A stretch of 64,000 bases of DNA from Thermomonas sp. (GTDB taxonomy: Bacteria > Pseudomonadota > Gammaproteobacteria > Xanthomonadales > Xanthomonadaceae). Below the pieces are notes generated by a model. It was not told the origin of the DNA. It saw only the letters and a program-made list of their open reading frames with translations, and did not search any database. Below are positions 1 through 11,248 of the stretch, piece by piece; the first letter of the stretch is position 1; the number at the start of each line of letters is the position of its first letter. Location of the stretch: contig JAIMKJ010000020.1 of assembly GCA_020692565.1 (NCBI GenBank), positions 1-64,000 on the forward strand, in the 5' to 3' direction. Made by a program: the position numbers and the translations under genes.

Positions 1-32
1 ATGCCGTATCAGTGGGAGGAGTCCATTCCATT

Positions 33-164
33 GGGGTGAGCGCAGCGATGCCCACCTTCAGAGAATTTGCGTACTGATTAGGCCGCGTACCGCAGACATG
101 TTTATATCCTTCAATGCCTGCCGTGAGGCAGCATCGCGATGATGGGCATCGCTGCGCTCACCCC
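33..164. repeat. 22-bp perfect inverted repeat pair
   Basis: The arms at 33-54 and 143-164 are exact reverse complements (GGGGTGAGCGCAGCGATGCC.. and its complement) separated by 88 bases. No gene is visible in the first 467 bases of the window. The pair resembles an extragenic palindrome in which two REP-type units sit head to head. No second copy is present in the window, so its membership of a repeat family is inferred. Confidence 0.6.
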
Positions 165-284
165 ACCCTGCCGATTCGTTAGACATCCAGGGAGATAGGG
201 TTGTGGCGATCCAGGATCATCGTTGAGGGGTGTGATGGTTGGATGATGTCGTATCGGAAATGTCCGGGCTTGCGGTGAGCGCTT

Positions 285-317
285 CCCGGGTCTCGCCGGG
301 GGCGAGACCCGGGCTAC
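285..317. repeat. Dispersed palindrome, CCCGGGTCTCGCC family
   Basis: A 13-bp stem (285-297 paired with 301-313) closes a 3-base loop. The same element with a longer stem recurs at 47307-47343, and looser relatives (gggcgggtctcgtacccgcc) lie at 55373-55396. It is therefore a dispersed extragenic hairpin rather than a gene-specific terminator. Confidence 0.65.
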
Positions 318-360
318 GGGTTGGCGGGAAATCCATTGTTGCCCGTATGCAGCGGGCGCG

Positions 361-388
361 AAAAAAGCGCCGGTTTCCCGGCGCTTCG
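361..388 (-). terminator. Rho-independent terminator of the DUF885 gene
   Basis: Read on the minus strand this is a GC-rich hairpin, AAGCGCCGG paired with CCGGCGCTT around a short AAA-containing loop, ending in six T residues. It lies about 80 bases beyond the stop codon of the DUF885 gene, as expected for an intrinsic terminator. Confidence 0.75.
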
Positions 389-467
389 TGGGTGTGAGGA
401 TCGCGTGACCCGAAGTGGCGATCAGGCGCGATCGATCGCCGATTGATCGGCGATCGCGAATCCTGCC

Positions 468-2285
468 TCAGCGCTTCGCCAACTGCCCCGGCACAAACTG
501 CTCGCGCACCGCCTTCGCCAGCAGGTCGGGCGGCAGCATGCCCTGGTCGAGGAGGAAGTTGTTGAAGGCCAGGCGGTCGAATTTGTCGCCCAGCGCCAGT
601 TCGGTTTCGGCGCGCAGTTCGAGGATGCGGGCGTAGCCGTAGAAGTAGCTGCCGGCCTGGCCGGGGGCGTTGAAGGTGTAGCGGTCCAGTTCCTGGCGGG
701 CCATCGCTTTGGACAGGCCGACGTCGCCGATCAGCACTTTCTCGGCGCGGTCGCGGTCGATCGTGCCGAGGTTGAGCATCGGGTCGAGCATCGCGCGGGC
801 CGCGCGCAGCAGGCGGAACTGCAGGGCCATCAGCTGGCCGTCCAGCGGTTCGTAGGGAATCATTTCGGCTTCGGCGTACAGCGCCCAGCCTTCCACGTTC
901 ACCGAATTGAACGCGAACAGCGTGCGCGCCAGCGAGACGCCGCGTTCGACCATCGCGGTGAACTGCAGTTCGTGGCCGGGGCGGCCTTCGTGCGCGGACA
1001 GCGTCCACGCCACTGCCGGGAAGTTGAAGTCGTCGTAGGCCTCGGACTTGTCGGCCAGCGCGGGATTGCTCAGCGGCAGCACGAAATGGCCCTGTTGGCC
1101 GGTGTTGCCGACCAGCGGCGCGGGCAGGAAGTGCGGCGCGGGCTGCGCGGCGCTTTCGGCTTCGGTGCCCAGGCGCATCACCATCGGCCGATTCGGCACG
1201 TCGACGATGCGCTCGCGATGGATGATCGGGTCGATGGTGTCGATGACCGTGCGGTAGCGCGCTTCGAGCTGGTCGTTGGGAATGGTGTCGCGCTTCAGCG
1301 CGCGGATCACGCCGCGGTAGTCGGTGGCGGCGATGCCTTTTTCCTTCGCCACCAGCGGCGCCAGGCGGTCCATCGCGGCGCGGGTTTCCATGAAGGCGAG
1401 GCGCGCGCGCTGGATCAGCAGTTCCGGCGGAATGTCGATGCCGACCTGTTTCAACTGCAGCGCATAGAGTTCCGGCGGCAGTCGCGTGTCGGTGCGCGCG
1501 TGAGGCAGCACATCCTTGCGCGTCCACGCCACGTAATCGGCGAACTGCTTTTCCAGTGCGTCCAGCGCGGCAGCGCCGCCTTCGATCCTGTACTGGGCGA
1601 AGAGTTTGCGGATGCCGGCGATGTAGGTGTCGGCGTTGCCCAGCGCCTGCTCCACTTCGAGCTTCGTCGGCCGCAGCAGCTCGGCGTTGGCGGCGCGTTC
1701 CTCATAGCGCTGGCGCGCCAGGACCGTGGTCGCTGTGGCGCCCGGTGCGATGCCGGCATAGGCATTGAGGCGATCCAGCGCCCTGACGCGCCGGTCGGCC
1801 GGGGTCTGGTCGGACAGCAGCCCTTTCAAGCCCTGGAATATCAGCTGCGGCGCGTCGGTGTACGGCACCACCAGTCGCTCGTTGACCAGCGACGACTCGA
1901 TGGTGTCGTCCGCCGCCTCGATCATGATTTCCAGATCCTGGCGCACGTTGGGGTCGCGCTCCAGCTGCAGCTTCTCCTGTAGTTTCGCCTTGGCGTCGGC
2001 GGTGGCCTTGCGCAGGCGCGCGCCGTTGTCCGGGCCGAGGTCGGAGACCTTGTCGTCGTAGCCGGGAATGCCGAAGAACGAGCCGGCTTCCGGTTGGAAC
2101 TGCAGTTGCGCGTCCAGCAGGATCTGGGCGTTGGCGTTGCTGGCGGTCACCCAGGCGGGTGCGGGCCTGGCGGACGCGGGCTTGATGGCGGTTGTCCCGG
2201 CTTCCGGCGCGGGCGAGGCCGCATGCCCGTAAAGCGGGATGGCGAGCGCGCAGCAGAGCGCGACGGCGAGAGCGAGGGGTTTCAT
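468..2285 (-). CDS. DUF885 family exported metallohydrolase-like protein
   Basis: This is a 605-residue protein. Residues 1-23 look like a signal peptide (hydrophobic core, AHA-type cleavage site), so it is probably periplasmic or secreted. The family hallmark HEGRPGHE is at residues 432-439; in DUF885 proteins this is the putative zinc-binding motif of a peptidase-like fold. The length fits the family. The reading frame stays open for 90 codons upstream, but the ATG at 2285 starts exactly at the signal peptide and was chosen for that reason. The gene stands alone and is followed by a good terminator at 361-388. The substrate is unknown; a peptidase role is an inference from the family. Confidence 0.85.
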   Translation of the reverse strand: MKPLALAVALCCALAIPLYGHAASPAPEAGTTAIKPASARPAPAWVTASNANAQILLDAQLQFQPEAGSFFGIPGYDDKVSDLGPDNGARLRKATADAKAKLQEKLQLERDPNVRQDLEIMIEAADDTIESSLVNERLVVPYTDAPQLIFQGLKGLLSDQTPADRRVRALDRLNAYAGIAPGATATTVLARQRYEERAANAELLRPTKLEVEQALGNADTYIAGIRKLFAQYRIEGGAAALDALEKQFADYVAWTRKDVLPHARTDTRLPPELYALQLKQVGIDIPPELLIQRARLAFMETRAAMDRLAPLVAKEKGIAATDYRGVIRALKRDTIPNDQLEARYRTVIDTIDPIIHRERIVDVPNRPMVMRLGTEAESAAQPAPHFLPAPLVGNTGQQGHFVLPLSNPALADKSEAYDDFNFPAVAWTLSAHEGRPGHELQFTAMVERGVSLARTLFAFNSVNVEGWALYAEAEMIPYEPLDGQLMALQFRLLRAARAMLDPMLNLGTIDRDRAEKVLIGDVGLSKAMARQELDRYTFNAPGQAGSYFYGYARILELRAETELALGDKFDRLAFNNFLLDQGMLPPDLLAKAVREQFVPGQLAKR

Positions 2286-2456
2286 CGGCGGATCCGGTCG
2301 GAGGAGTGGGACGACACTACGCCCGGGGCATGGGTGGGGCCAGCGTCGAAGGTCATGCGGGCGATGATCCGCCGGGTGCGGCGCAGGGGCTGAGATTGTC
2401 CGCCGCGCTTTGGGTGTGATATCCAGAAGGCGACCAAACGCGACTCCGGAGCGGCC

Positions 2457-3077
2457 ATGCCCAGTTTCCCCAGGATCGACAGCCCCTGCCCGCTGAGCGC
2501 CGAGGAACAAGGCGCCATCGACGGCCATTGCGACCGCTGCGACAAGCACGTGCATGCCCTGAACGACATGAACGAGGCGGAGCGCCGTGCGCTGCTGGCC
2601 AACGCCGCGGGACCGATCTGCGTCTCTTATCGCAAACCCGTGCCGCGTCGCGTGGGCCGTATCGGCGTCGCCATCGCCGCGACCCTGATCACGACCACGG
2701 CGTATGCCGCCGGCGAACCCGCTCCACCGCCTGCGGGACAGCCCACGGTGGCGGCTGCGCTGCAGGGTGTGGAGGAACTGGATTCGGAACTCGACTTTGT
2801 GTTGATCACCGGAGGCGTGAACGATCCGCAGGATGCGCTGGCTGCCGAAGACACCTCCGTGCCTGAACTACCGATACGCACGGTCGACGCCGCGCTCACC
2901 GAGATCGATGGCGGAACTGCGCTGGATGGCATGGAGACCGTGATCGTGGGCGGCATCCAGAAGCCCGGGCAGGCGGAGTGGAGCGATGACGACGCCTCGC
3001 TGCCGGCGCTGCCGATGATCGCCGCCCACGAGACCGAGAGTCCGGCGCCGGGCGGCGCTTCGGACGGCTCTCATTAG
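2457..3077 (+). CDS. Membrane protein with N-terminal Cys/His motif
   Basis: This 206-residue protein begins with a cytoplasmic segment carrying Cys11, then CDRC at 25-28 and KHVH at 30-33, and a further Cys at 55, which together look like a small metal-binding knuckle. One hydrophobic segment follows at about 67-85, then an acidic, Pro/Ala-rich C-terminal region. Similar N-termini (CxxC, then VH and a CVSY-like motif ahead of one membrane span) occur in small Xanthomonadaceae membrane proteins. I do not know a function. It lies divergently to the DUF885 gene. That it is coding is supported by the start position, codon bias and domain logic. Confidence 0.7.
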   Translation: MPSFPRIDSPCPLSAEEQGAIDGHCDRCDKHVHALNDMNEAERRALLANAAGPICVSYRKPVPRRVGRIGVAIAATLITTTAYAAGEPAPPPAGQPTVAAALQGVEELDSELDFVLITGGVNDPQDALAAEDTSVPELPIRTVDAALTEIDGGTALDGMETVIVGGIQKPGQAEWSDDDASLPALPMIAAHETESPAPGGASDGSH

Positions 3078-3177
3078 TTTGCGTTGCGCTTCGGACGAGC
3101 ATCCATGTCGTTCCATGTCAGCCGGGTTTTCCTCGCCGGACATAGCGATTGAATCACGCTGGACATACTTCGTCGAG

Positions 3178-3198
3178 CTTTCTTTGCGCCAAAGAAAG
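3178..3198. repeat. CTTTCTTTG hairpin of a dispersed repeat
   Basis: A perfect 9-bp stem, CTTTCTTTG paired with CAAAGAAAG, surrounds a CGC loop and is followed by TAGC. Sequences of this kind are common between genes in Xanthomonas and Lysobacter genomes (general knowledge). The 273-base gap between 3077 and 3351 shows no gene. The hairpin could also end transcription from the upstream gene, but it lacks a T-run. Confidence 0.45.
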
Positions 3199-3350
3199 TA
3201 GCCCGCATGCAGCGCGGAAGCGCTGCAGTTGCTTTCTCGACGCATGCTGGCAACGCTCGGCAACGACCCAGTACATGGCAGGTTACTTGAGCCGGTTTCG
3301 CCGTAAGCGGCGCAATGTGCGAAGAGAGTGACCGCACGCAAAGACGCGCA

Positions 3351-4942
3351 TTACAAGGCGCGCGCCGCCACCAGCGCCCGCGTATGCGCATGCCGCGGGT
3401 TGCGCAACACGTCATCGGCATCGCCGATCTCCACGATCCGCCCCGCTTCCAGCACCGCGATGCGTTCGGCCACCGCCGCCGCCGCGGCCAGATCGTGGGT
3501 CACGAACAACAACGCCAGTCCGCGCTCACGTTTGAGCGTCGCCAGCAGCGCCAGAATCTCGCGACGATGATGCGCGTCCAGCGCCGACACCGCTTCGTCG
3601 CAGACCAGCAGGTCCGGATCGCAGGCCAGCGCGCGGGCGATCGCGATGCGCTGGCGCTGGCCGCCGGAGAACTGATGCGGGTATCGCGCCGCCATGCCGG
3701 GATCGAGCCCGACCGCACTCAACAGTTCGCCGGCTTTCGCCAGCCGCGAGGCGGTATCGCCGATGCCGTGGATCCGCAGCGGTTCGCTCACGATGTCGGC
3801 CACGCGCATGCGCGGGTCGAGCGATGCATACGGATCCTGGAACACCACGCCGATGCGTTTGCGGATCGCGCGCAACGAAGCGCCTTTCAAAGCGGTCAAC
3901 TCGACATCGTCCAGCCACACCCGGCCCTGTGCGCCGCGCAACAACCGCAGTATCGCGCGGCCGAGCGTGCTTTTGCCGCTGCCGCTTTCGCCCAGCAGCG
4001 CCAGTCCTTCGCCGCGATGCAGGGTGAGCGAAACATCGTCCAGTGCGGGCGTCGGCGCACGCGGGTAATGCATGCGCATGGCTTCGGCGCGAAGCAGCGG
4101 CGCCGGCCCTGTAGGAGGGCCTTCAGGCGTAGGAGGGTCTTCAGGCCCGAGCTCTTGCCCCATGCTCGCGGAAGCCGTCGGGCCTGAAGGCCCTCCTACG
4201 AACGGCAGCGTGTCCGTCGCGATCAACTCGCGCGTGTACGCATGCTGCGGGTTCGCGAACACATCGCGGGTCGCGCCGCGTTCGACAACGTCGCCGCGGC
4301 GCAGCACCAGCACCTGCTCTGCGTACGCGCCGACCAGCGGCAGATCGTGGCTGATCAACATCAGCCCGAGACCGTCCTCGCGGCGCAGCGCATCCAGCAG
4401 ATCCAGCACCTCGCGGGCGATGCGCGCATCCAGCGCGGAGGTCGGTTCGTCGGCGATGAGATAACGCGGCCGGCTGCACAGCGCCAACGCGATGGCGATG
4501 CGCTGCCGCTGGCCGCCGGAAAATTGATGCGGAAATCGCTTCAGCGCAGCCTCGGGATCGGACAACTGCACGCGTTCAAGCAGATCGCGCGCCTGCGCAT
4601 CGGGATGGTCGTACGCGCGCAGCGTTTCGCGCATCTGCGCACCGACCGTGCGCAGCGGGTGCAGTGCGGCCAGCGGGTCCTGCGGCACCCAGCCCACTGC
4701 CCGGCCGCGCAGCGCCGCGTGCAGGCGCGAGGTCAACACGATGTCGGCGCCGTCGTGCGCGAGCGCACCCGTCGCGCGCAAGCCCGCCGGCAACAGGCCG
4801 AGCAGCGACAGGGCGGTGAGACTCTTGCCGCTGCCGCTTTCGCCCACCACGCCAAGGCACTGCCCGGACACGAGGTCGAGATCGAGCGGGCCGAGCAGAC
4901 GATGCGGGCCGACATGCACTTCGAGCTGGCGCAGCGACAGCG

Positions 4943-4946
<4 letters not shown>
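3351..4946 (-). CDS. ABC transporter ATP-binding protein, two nucleotide-binding domains (YejF type)
   Basis: This 531-residue protein has two complete ABC ATPase domains, as in YejF and fused Opp/Dpp-type ATPases for peptide import. The first Walker A (GESGSGKS) is at residues 35-42, with FSGGQRQRI as ABC signature near 140. The second Walker A (GESGSGKST) is near 315, again with a FSGGQRQRI signature. The start overlaps the permease stop by ATGA (4943-4946), so the two are translationally coupled. The linker between the domains (about residues 249-279) is encoded by a palindromic repeat of the extragenic type at 4111-4200, which is unusual. The partner permease and the binding protein are not in this window. 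Confidence 0.92.
4111..4200. repeat. REP-type palindrome lying inside the ABC ATPase gene
   Basis: Two forward arms (GTAGGAGGGCCTTCAGG, then GTAGGAGGGTCTTCAGGCCC) face one reverse arm (GGGCCTGAAGGCCCTCCTAC, ending at 4199). This is the same family as the intergenic copies at 5839, 24041, 33281 and 39358. Here it stays in frame and encodes the Gly/Pro-rich linker between the two ATPase domains. Confidence 0.85.
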
Positions 4947-7405
<2,459 letters not shown>

Positions 7406-7409
<4 letters not shown>

Positions 7410-8245
7410 AACGTTACGCCGTCTTCGGACATCCCGTACTGCATTCGCTGTCGCCGAACATCCATCGGGCATTCGCGCACCAGAGCGGCATCGCCATCGA
7501 GTATGTGGCGATCGAATCCAGACCCGGCGATTTCGACGGCACGCTGTCGTCGTTCGCGCGCAGCGGCGGCGAAGGCGCCAACGTCACGCTGCCGCACAAA
7601 CAGCGCGCGGCCGAACTGTGCAACCTGCTCAGCGCCCGCGCCAAGCGCGCCGGCGCGGTCAACACCCTGATCAAGCACGGCACGGGTTGGCTGGGCGACA
7701 ACACCGACGGCGCCGGCCTGGTGCGCGACCTCACCGGCCGCCACGGCCTGGACCTGCGCGGTCGCCGCACCCTGCTGCTCGGCGCCGGTGGCGCCGCGCG
7801 CGGCGTCGCGCCGGCGCTGCTCGATGCGGGCATCGGCGAACTGTTCATCGTCAATCGCGATTCGCAGAAAGCCGATGCGCTGGTCGATCTGCTCGGCATG
7901 CCCGGCCGCGTGCATTCGCGCTATCTCGACGACCTCGGCGCGCTCGGCGAATTCGACCTGATCGTCAACGCCACCTCGGCGGCGCGCCACGGCAGCCTGC
8001 CGACGCTGCCGATGTCGCTGGTCGGCCCGCGCACCGCCGCGGTCGACCTGAGCTACGGCGAAGCCGCGATTCCGTTCCTCGCCTGGGCGCGCGCCGCGAA
8101 CGCGCACCACACCGTCGATGGCCTCGGCATGCTGGTGGAACAGGCCGCCGAAAGCTTCTTCCTGTGGCACGGCGTACGTCCCGATACCGATGCGGTGTTC
8201 GCCGAACTGCAGGCGCGGCATGCGGCACTGGTCACCGGAGACTGA
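7406..8245 (+). CDS. aroE: Shikimate dehydrogenase
   Basis: The enzyme reduces 3-dehydroshikimate to shikimate with NADPH in aromatic amino acid synthesis. The 279-residue protein shows the substrate-site SLSP at 14-17, the catalytic Lys65 (TLPHKQRA), Asp101 (GDNTDGAG) and the dinucleotide loop GAGGAARG starting at 127. The ATG at 7406 overlaps the stop of the GNAT gene. The coupling to hemB and a GNAT gene is probably simple housekeeping clustering. Confidence 0.96.
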
Positions 8246-8248
8246 AGC

Positions 8249-8608
8249 ATGGGTTCGATGACGCAGTGGCTCACTCTGCTCGCGTATTCCCTGCCGGAAC
8301 TCTTCGGGCTGGGGATCGCGATCGCACTATTGACGACCAACGCACGGCCGGGGCCTGCACGTCGACTCGGTCTGATCGGCATCGGAACGATGTCGATCGC
8401 GGCAATCGCCGGGTTGGGGCTGAGCCTCTACCAGCAGATCATGTTCGCGAACATGACCAACCACCCCGAATCGATCCAGCGCATGTTCTCGATCCTCAGT
8501 GCGATCCGTATCGCGTTGAATCTCGTTGCGATGGGTGGATTGCTGGCCCTCGTGTGGGCGCTGTGCGGCGCGACGCGGACTGCCGCGAACGCGGGCGAGA
8601 TCCGCTGA
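8249..8608 (+). CDS. Small integral membrane protein of unknown function
   Basis: This 119-residue protein has three to four hydrophobic segments (about 6-30, 38-62, 82-105) and no recognised motif. It starts three bases after the aroE stop, so it is the last gene of the hemB-GNAT-aroE unit. A second in-frame ATG lies three codons downstream (MTQWLTLL) and could be the real start. No function can be assigned. Confidence 0.65.
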   Translation: MGSMTQWLTLLAYSLPELFGLGIAIALLTTNARPGPARRLGLIGIGTMSIAAIAGLGLSLYQQIMFANMTNHPESIQRMFSILSAIRIALNLVAMGGLLALVWALCGATRTAANAGEIR

Positions 8609-8698
8609 ATCCCCACCGCACAGGCCGGGTCGTCGGCCCGGCTTCATCCGGCGCGAGGCCTGTGCCGTGCGCGAAGCATCCCGTGTGAACGATGCAGG

Positions 8699-9685
8699 TC
8701 ACGGCAGATTGTCGCGTTCGAAACGCGCTTCGCCGCTCTCGGTGATGCCGACGCGCTGCCAACCGCGGCGCACGTAGAAGCCGCAGGCGCGGCTGTCTGC
8801 ATCGGTGGTGAGCCACAGCCGCTGGATCGGCTGCGTGCGCAGCCACGCCAGCATCGCCCCATGCAGCCGGTCGCCGTAACCCAGCCCTTCCTTTTCCGGA
8901 TGGACGAACAACGCCCAGATGTTGCCGGTGCGCGCATTACAGCTGGCGAACGCGCAGATCTCGCCATCGATGTCGATCACCCAACCCTTGCCGGTGTCCT
9001 CGATCTCGCGGCGCACGTCTTCGTCGGAGATGCGCCCGGGCGCGAGCGTGTTCTCGGTCACTGCATAACGCACCGTCCACATGCCCGGGATGTCATTCCT
9101 GTGCGCTTCGCGCAGGACGGCAGTCATCGGTTTTCGTTCTGATTCGGGCCGGTCCGTGAGAGGGTGCGTAAGCACTTGCAGATAGCGCTCGCGCGACAGT
9201 CGATGCACATGGCAATGATCGTCGCCGAAATCACGTGCTTCGACGAACTCGAAACCCATGCGTCGATAAAAGCGGATCGCGTCGATATTCGACGCCAGCG
9301 GATCGATCAACACCGCCTCCACGTCAGCCGCCGCGAAACAGCGCGCCAATGCCTGCCGCATCATCTCGCCGCCATACCCCCGGCCGCGCGCGTCGGCTTC
9401 ACCGATCCAGATGTCGACCGCACGCAGATGCGCAGGCACGTCGCCCCAGTAATGACCGTCTTCCAGCGCCGGATCGATGATCTGCACGAACCCGATCGCG
9501 CGGCCATCGACTTCGGCGATCCACTGCTCGCGCCACGGCGGCGAGCGCAGCAGCTCGGTTTCCCACCCCCAGTCATCGTTGGGATCGGATTCGACCACCG
9601 CCGGCTCGTCGTCCCAGCGACGCAGCACGGCGAGGTCGTCGATGGTGGCGGGGCGGAGGTGCAGGGTGCGGTTCGGATCGGACAC
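8699..9685 (-). CDS. Tandem GNAT acetyltransferase, AAC(6')-like plus second GNAT domain
   Basis: Two GNAT domains sit in one reading frame. Residues about 6-165 resemble the AAC(6') aminoglycoside acetyltransferase group (RAVDIWIGEADARGRGYG, then DPLASNIDAIRFYRRMGFE). Residues about 180-328 form a second, ordinary GNAT domain that begins at an internal ATG at 9127 and could also be made on its own. The frame is open to an ATG at 9886, but that extension lies over a rearranged region (77-bp duplication, decayed Rhs DNA). The GTG at 9685, just before LHLRPATIDD, is therefore preferred; ribosome-site support is weak. Real aminoglycoside resistance is not implied by the resemblance. Confidence 0.75.
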   Translation of the reverse strand: MSDPNRTLHLRPATIDDLAVLRRWDDEPAVVESDPNDDWGWETELLRSPPWREQWIAEVDGRAIGFVQIIDPALEDGHYWGDVPAHLRAVDIWIGEADARGRGYGGEMMRQALARCFAAADVEAVLIDPLASNIDAIRFYRRMGFEFVEARDFGDDHCHVHRLSRERYLQVLTHPLTDRPESERKPMTAVLREAHRNDIPGMWTVRYAVTENTLAPGRISDEDVRREIEDTGKGWVIDIDGEICAFASCNARTGNIWALFVHPEKEGLGYGDRLHGAMLAWLRTQPIQRLWLTTDADSRACGFYVRRGWQRVGITESGEARFERDNLP

Positions 9686-9724
9686 GCCCGGAATCCATTG
9701 CGGGGAGATGGCGCAAGTATCGGA
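9648..9724. repeat. 77-bp direct repeat, copy 1 (5' end of tandem GNAT gene)
   Basis: This segment covers the first codons and the upstream region of the tandem GNAT gene. It recurs with a single mismatch at 12911-12987, in the same orientation, fused directly to Rhs coding sequence. The two copies bracket the Rhs cassette. Confidence 0.9.
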
Positions 9725-9917
9725 GTGACATGCCACGGCGTCCAGGCCACGTCGGAGCAGATGTCGGGATGCGAGTTCGCTTCTCCCGTGAACCTGACCG
9801 CCTGCTGGGCTTCTTGCTTGATCAGCCATTGGGAAATCAGCCTGAGTCCGGCTTTTGCGATCGCTCGACGGCAAGTCGAGCGTCACGTGACTCTGGCGCG
9901 CCGGAGGCGCGGATTAT

Positions 9918-10190
9918 GGCCTTGATTGCCATCACGCAGACATTTGAGATTACCGACCTCGTCGAACTCGTCGCTCAGGCGGATGCCGGCGATCGGCGCA
10001 CCGGCTGCATCCTGCGCCTGCGCGATGCCCGGCTGCCCGTTCTGGTTCTGCGTGCGCACCACCACGCGATCGGCTATCGAACCTCAGCGCCGGACCGCCC
10101 CAGGGGTAATGCAGCACGTCGTACGCCACCATCTGACGAGACTGTCCTACCAGCTCCACCATGCGGCCCAGTGCTGTCGTACACACCTCA
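9918..10190 (-). pseudogene. Decayed Rhs core fragment
   Basis: This stretch aligns over its whole length with 12590-12865 inside the Rhs gene. The shared pieces include the segment encoding QNQNGQPGI and AQDAAG, the VAYDVL-HYPW-GPA block and GRMVE. Substitutions and small indels break the reading frame. It is a second, non-functional partial Rhs core located after the two small exported-protein genes, the position expected for an ancestral orphan Rhs tip module. Confidence 0.8.
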
Positions 10191-10210
10191 GGGGCAGTTT
10201 CACGTCTATC

Positions 10211-10231
10211 AAAATGGAGCGGGTCCATTTT
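10211..10231 (-). terminator. Possible terminator hairpin after the small exported-protein gene
   Basis: AAAATGGA pairs with TCCATTTT around a 5-base loop just downstream of the stop codon at 10243 on the minus strand. The stem is AT-rich with only a short T-run, so it may be a terminator or simply a rearrangement scar. Confidence 0.35.
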
Positions 10232-10242
10232 CTGTTCTTACG

Positions 10243-10737
10243 TCATTGACCCGGCAGTGGCAGCCCACGACAGTCCGCATCCGAACGCGCACTGATCTCT
10301 ACAAATTTGCGGAGACCGTCTTTCCCCAGTTTTGCGCCATGAATGTCTACTTTGTTATTGATGACATCAACCCCACCCTGAGCACCATTGATTAAAAAAA
10401 ATCCGTTCGGGCTATTTTTCACAAACAATAAATAGTCACGCCCGACCTTGAATCGTGTCAAATGAAAATCTTCTTTTGCCCACAGTATTTCAAATGAGTC
10501 CACACCAACACCTTTACGTTCGATAGCGCCTTTTATGTTGCTTGAGATGTCAAGTCTCACAAGGTAGAAGTCGAAAGCGCCACCTCGAACAACAGGATGA
10601 CGAGAAATGTAAGAAACTCTCGCAAAGACAATGTTGTCTGACGCATTTGCAACGCAGCGATAGTCATAGACATGTCTTGATGCATACGCACAGAAAGTCA
10701 GCGCCAAAAAAAATTGCAGCAAAAAAAGCACGAACAA
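10243..10737 (-). CDS. Predicted exported protein in the Rhs cassette
   Basis: The 164-residue product starts with a strong signal peptide (hydrophobic run to about residue 18, cleavage near CAYA), leaving about 145 residues in the periplasm. The pattern of a DNIVFARV-like strand, a VRLDISSNIKG strand, and then GRDYLLFV recalls small secreted beta-barrel proteins, but I cannot name a family. The likely start is TTG at 10737, preceded at good distance by an AGGGGGTGG ribosome site; GTG at 10731 is the alternative. The base composition is clearly AT-richer than flanking core genes. Its position downstream of the Rhs tip makes an immunity or accessory role possible, but this is only inference. 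Confidence 0.6.
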   Translation of the reverse strand: MFVLFLLQFFLALTFCAYASRHVYDYRCVANASDNIVFARVSYISRHPVVRGGAFDFYLVRLDISSNIKGAIERKGVGVDSFEILWAKEDFHLTRFKVGRDYLLFVKNSPNGFFLINGAQGGVDVINNKVDIHGAKLGKDGLRKFVEISARSDADCRGLPLPGQ

Positions 10738-10878
10738 TCACAGGCCACCCCCTCTTTGTCGCTGAGTTTGTGAGCAACTGATGCATTTCAGTGTTTCCCG
10801 TCTAACATCATCAATGTGGTCGGCATTTCCATCCAGCCTGACCCATTTCTCCTTACAAATTACAGGCATTACCTTGGT

Positions 10879-11238
10879 TCATGGCATTGAGGAATGATCG
10901 TTCTTTGAACTTAGATTTTCGTCATGTTCCCGAACCCTTTCCTCCAAAATACGCAGCTCGGATTCGAGCTGACCCCTTGGAAATTGGAGGTGAACCTTTT
11001 TCGCAGACATAGCCAAAGACTTTGCCTCAGCGGTGGCCAGCGTTCTCGCAATGCTGATCTCACCGGAATCCAAATTTTCAACGATCATTGCGTATGAACC
11101 GATGCCATTCGCCATCATGGCAATATTCAGTTTTTGACACGCCTCCAAATCCTCGCTGTCAGTCTTTCCTAAAAATCTGGAGCCTATCCCTCCAACAAGA
11201 AAAGACACAGCAGAAACAACCGCAAGAATAATTTTCAT
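10879..11238 (-). CDS. Small membrane-anchored protein, candidate immunity protein of the Rhs tip
   Basis: This protein of about 119 residues has an N-terminal hydrophobic segment (about 2-18) and then a soluble part ending in a charged, probably coiled-coil helix (LESELRILEERVREHDENL). The ATG at 11238 is preferred because GAGGTG lies 7-8 bases upstream; a GTG at 11247 is also in frame. The ribosome site overlaps the stop codon of the Rhs gene, so the two are probably co-translated. Genes placed directly after an Rhs tip usually encode its immunity protein (family knowledge). Here this is an inference, with no recognised domain. It is AT-richer than neighbours. Confidence 0.6.
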   Translation of the reverse strand: MKIILAVVSAVSFLVGGIGSRFLGKTDSEDLEACQKLNIAMMANGIGSYAMIVENLDSGEISIARTLATAEAKSLAMSAKKVHLQFPRGQLESELRILEERVREHDENLSSKNDHSSMP

Positions 11239-11248
11239 CTTAGACACC

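Noticed and set aside
217..1527. Long minus-strand frame rich in Arg/Pro/Gly overlapping the DUF885 gene
   Set aside because: It is a shadow of the DUF885 reading frame, with a composition typical of out-of-frame GC-rich DNA.
972..1982. 336-codon plus-strand frame opposite the DUF885 gene
   Set aside because: Antisense shadow; no domain and no ribosome site, and the minus-strand gene has clear family motifs.
8699..9886. Start of the tandem GNAT protein at the ATG 9886
   Set aside because: The extra 67 residues lie over the rearranged region, are not GNAT-like, and part of them is shared with the unrelated Rhs junction; GTG 9685 fits the domain start.
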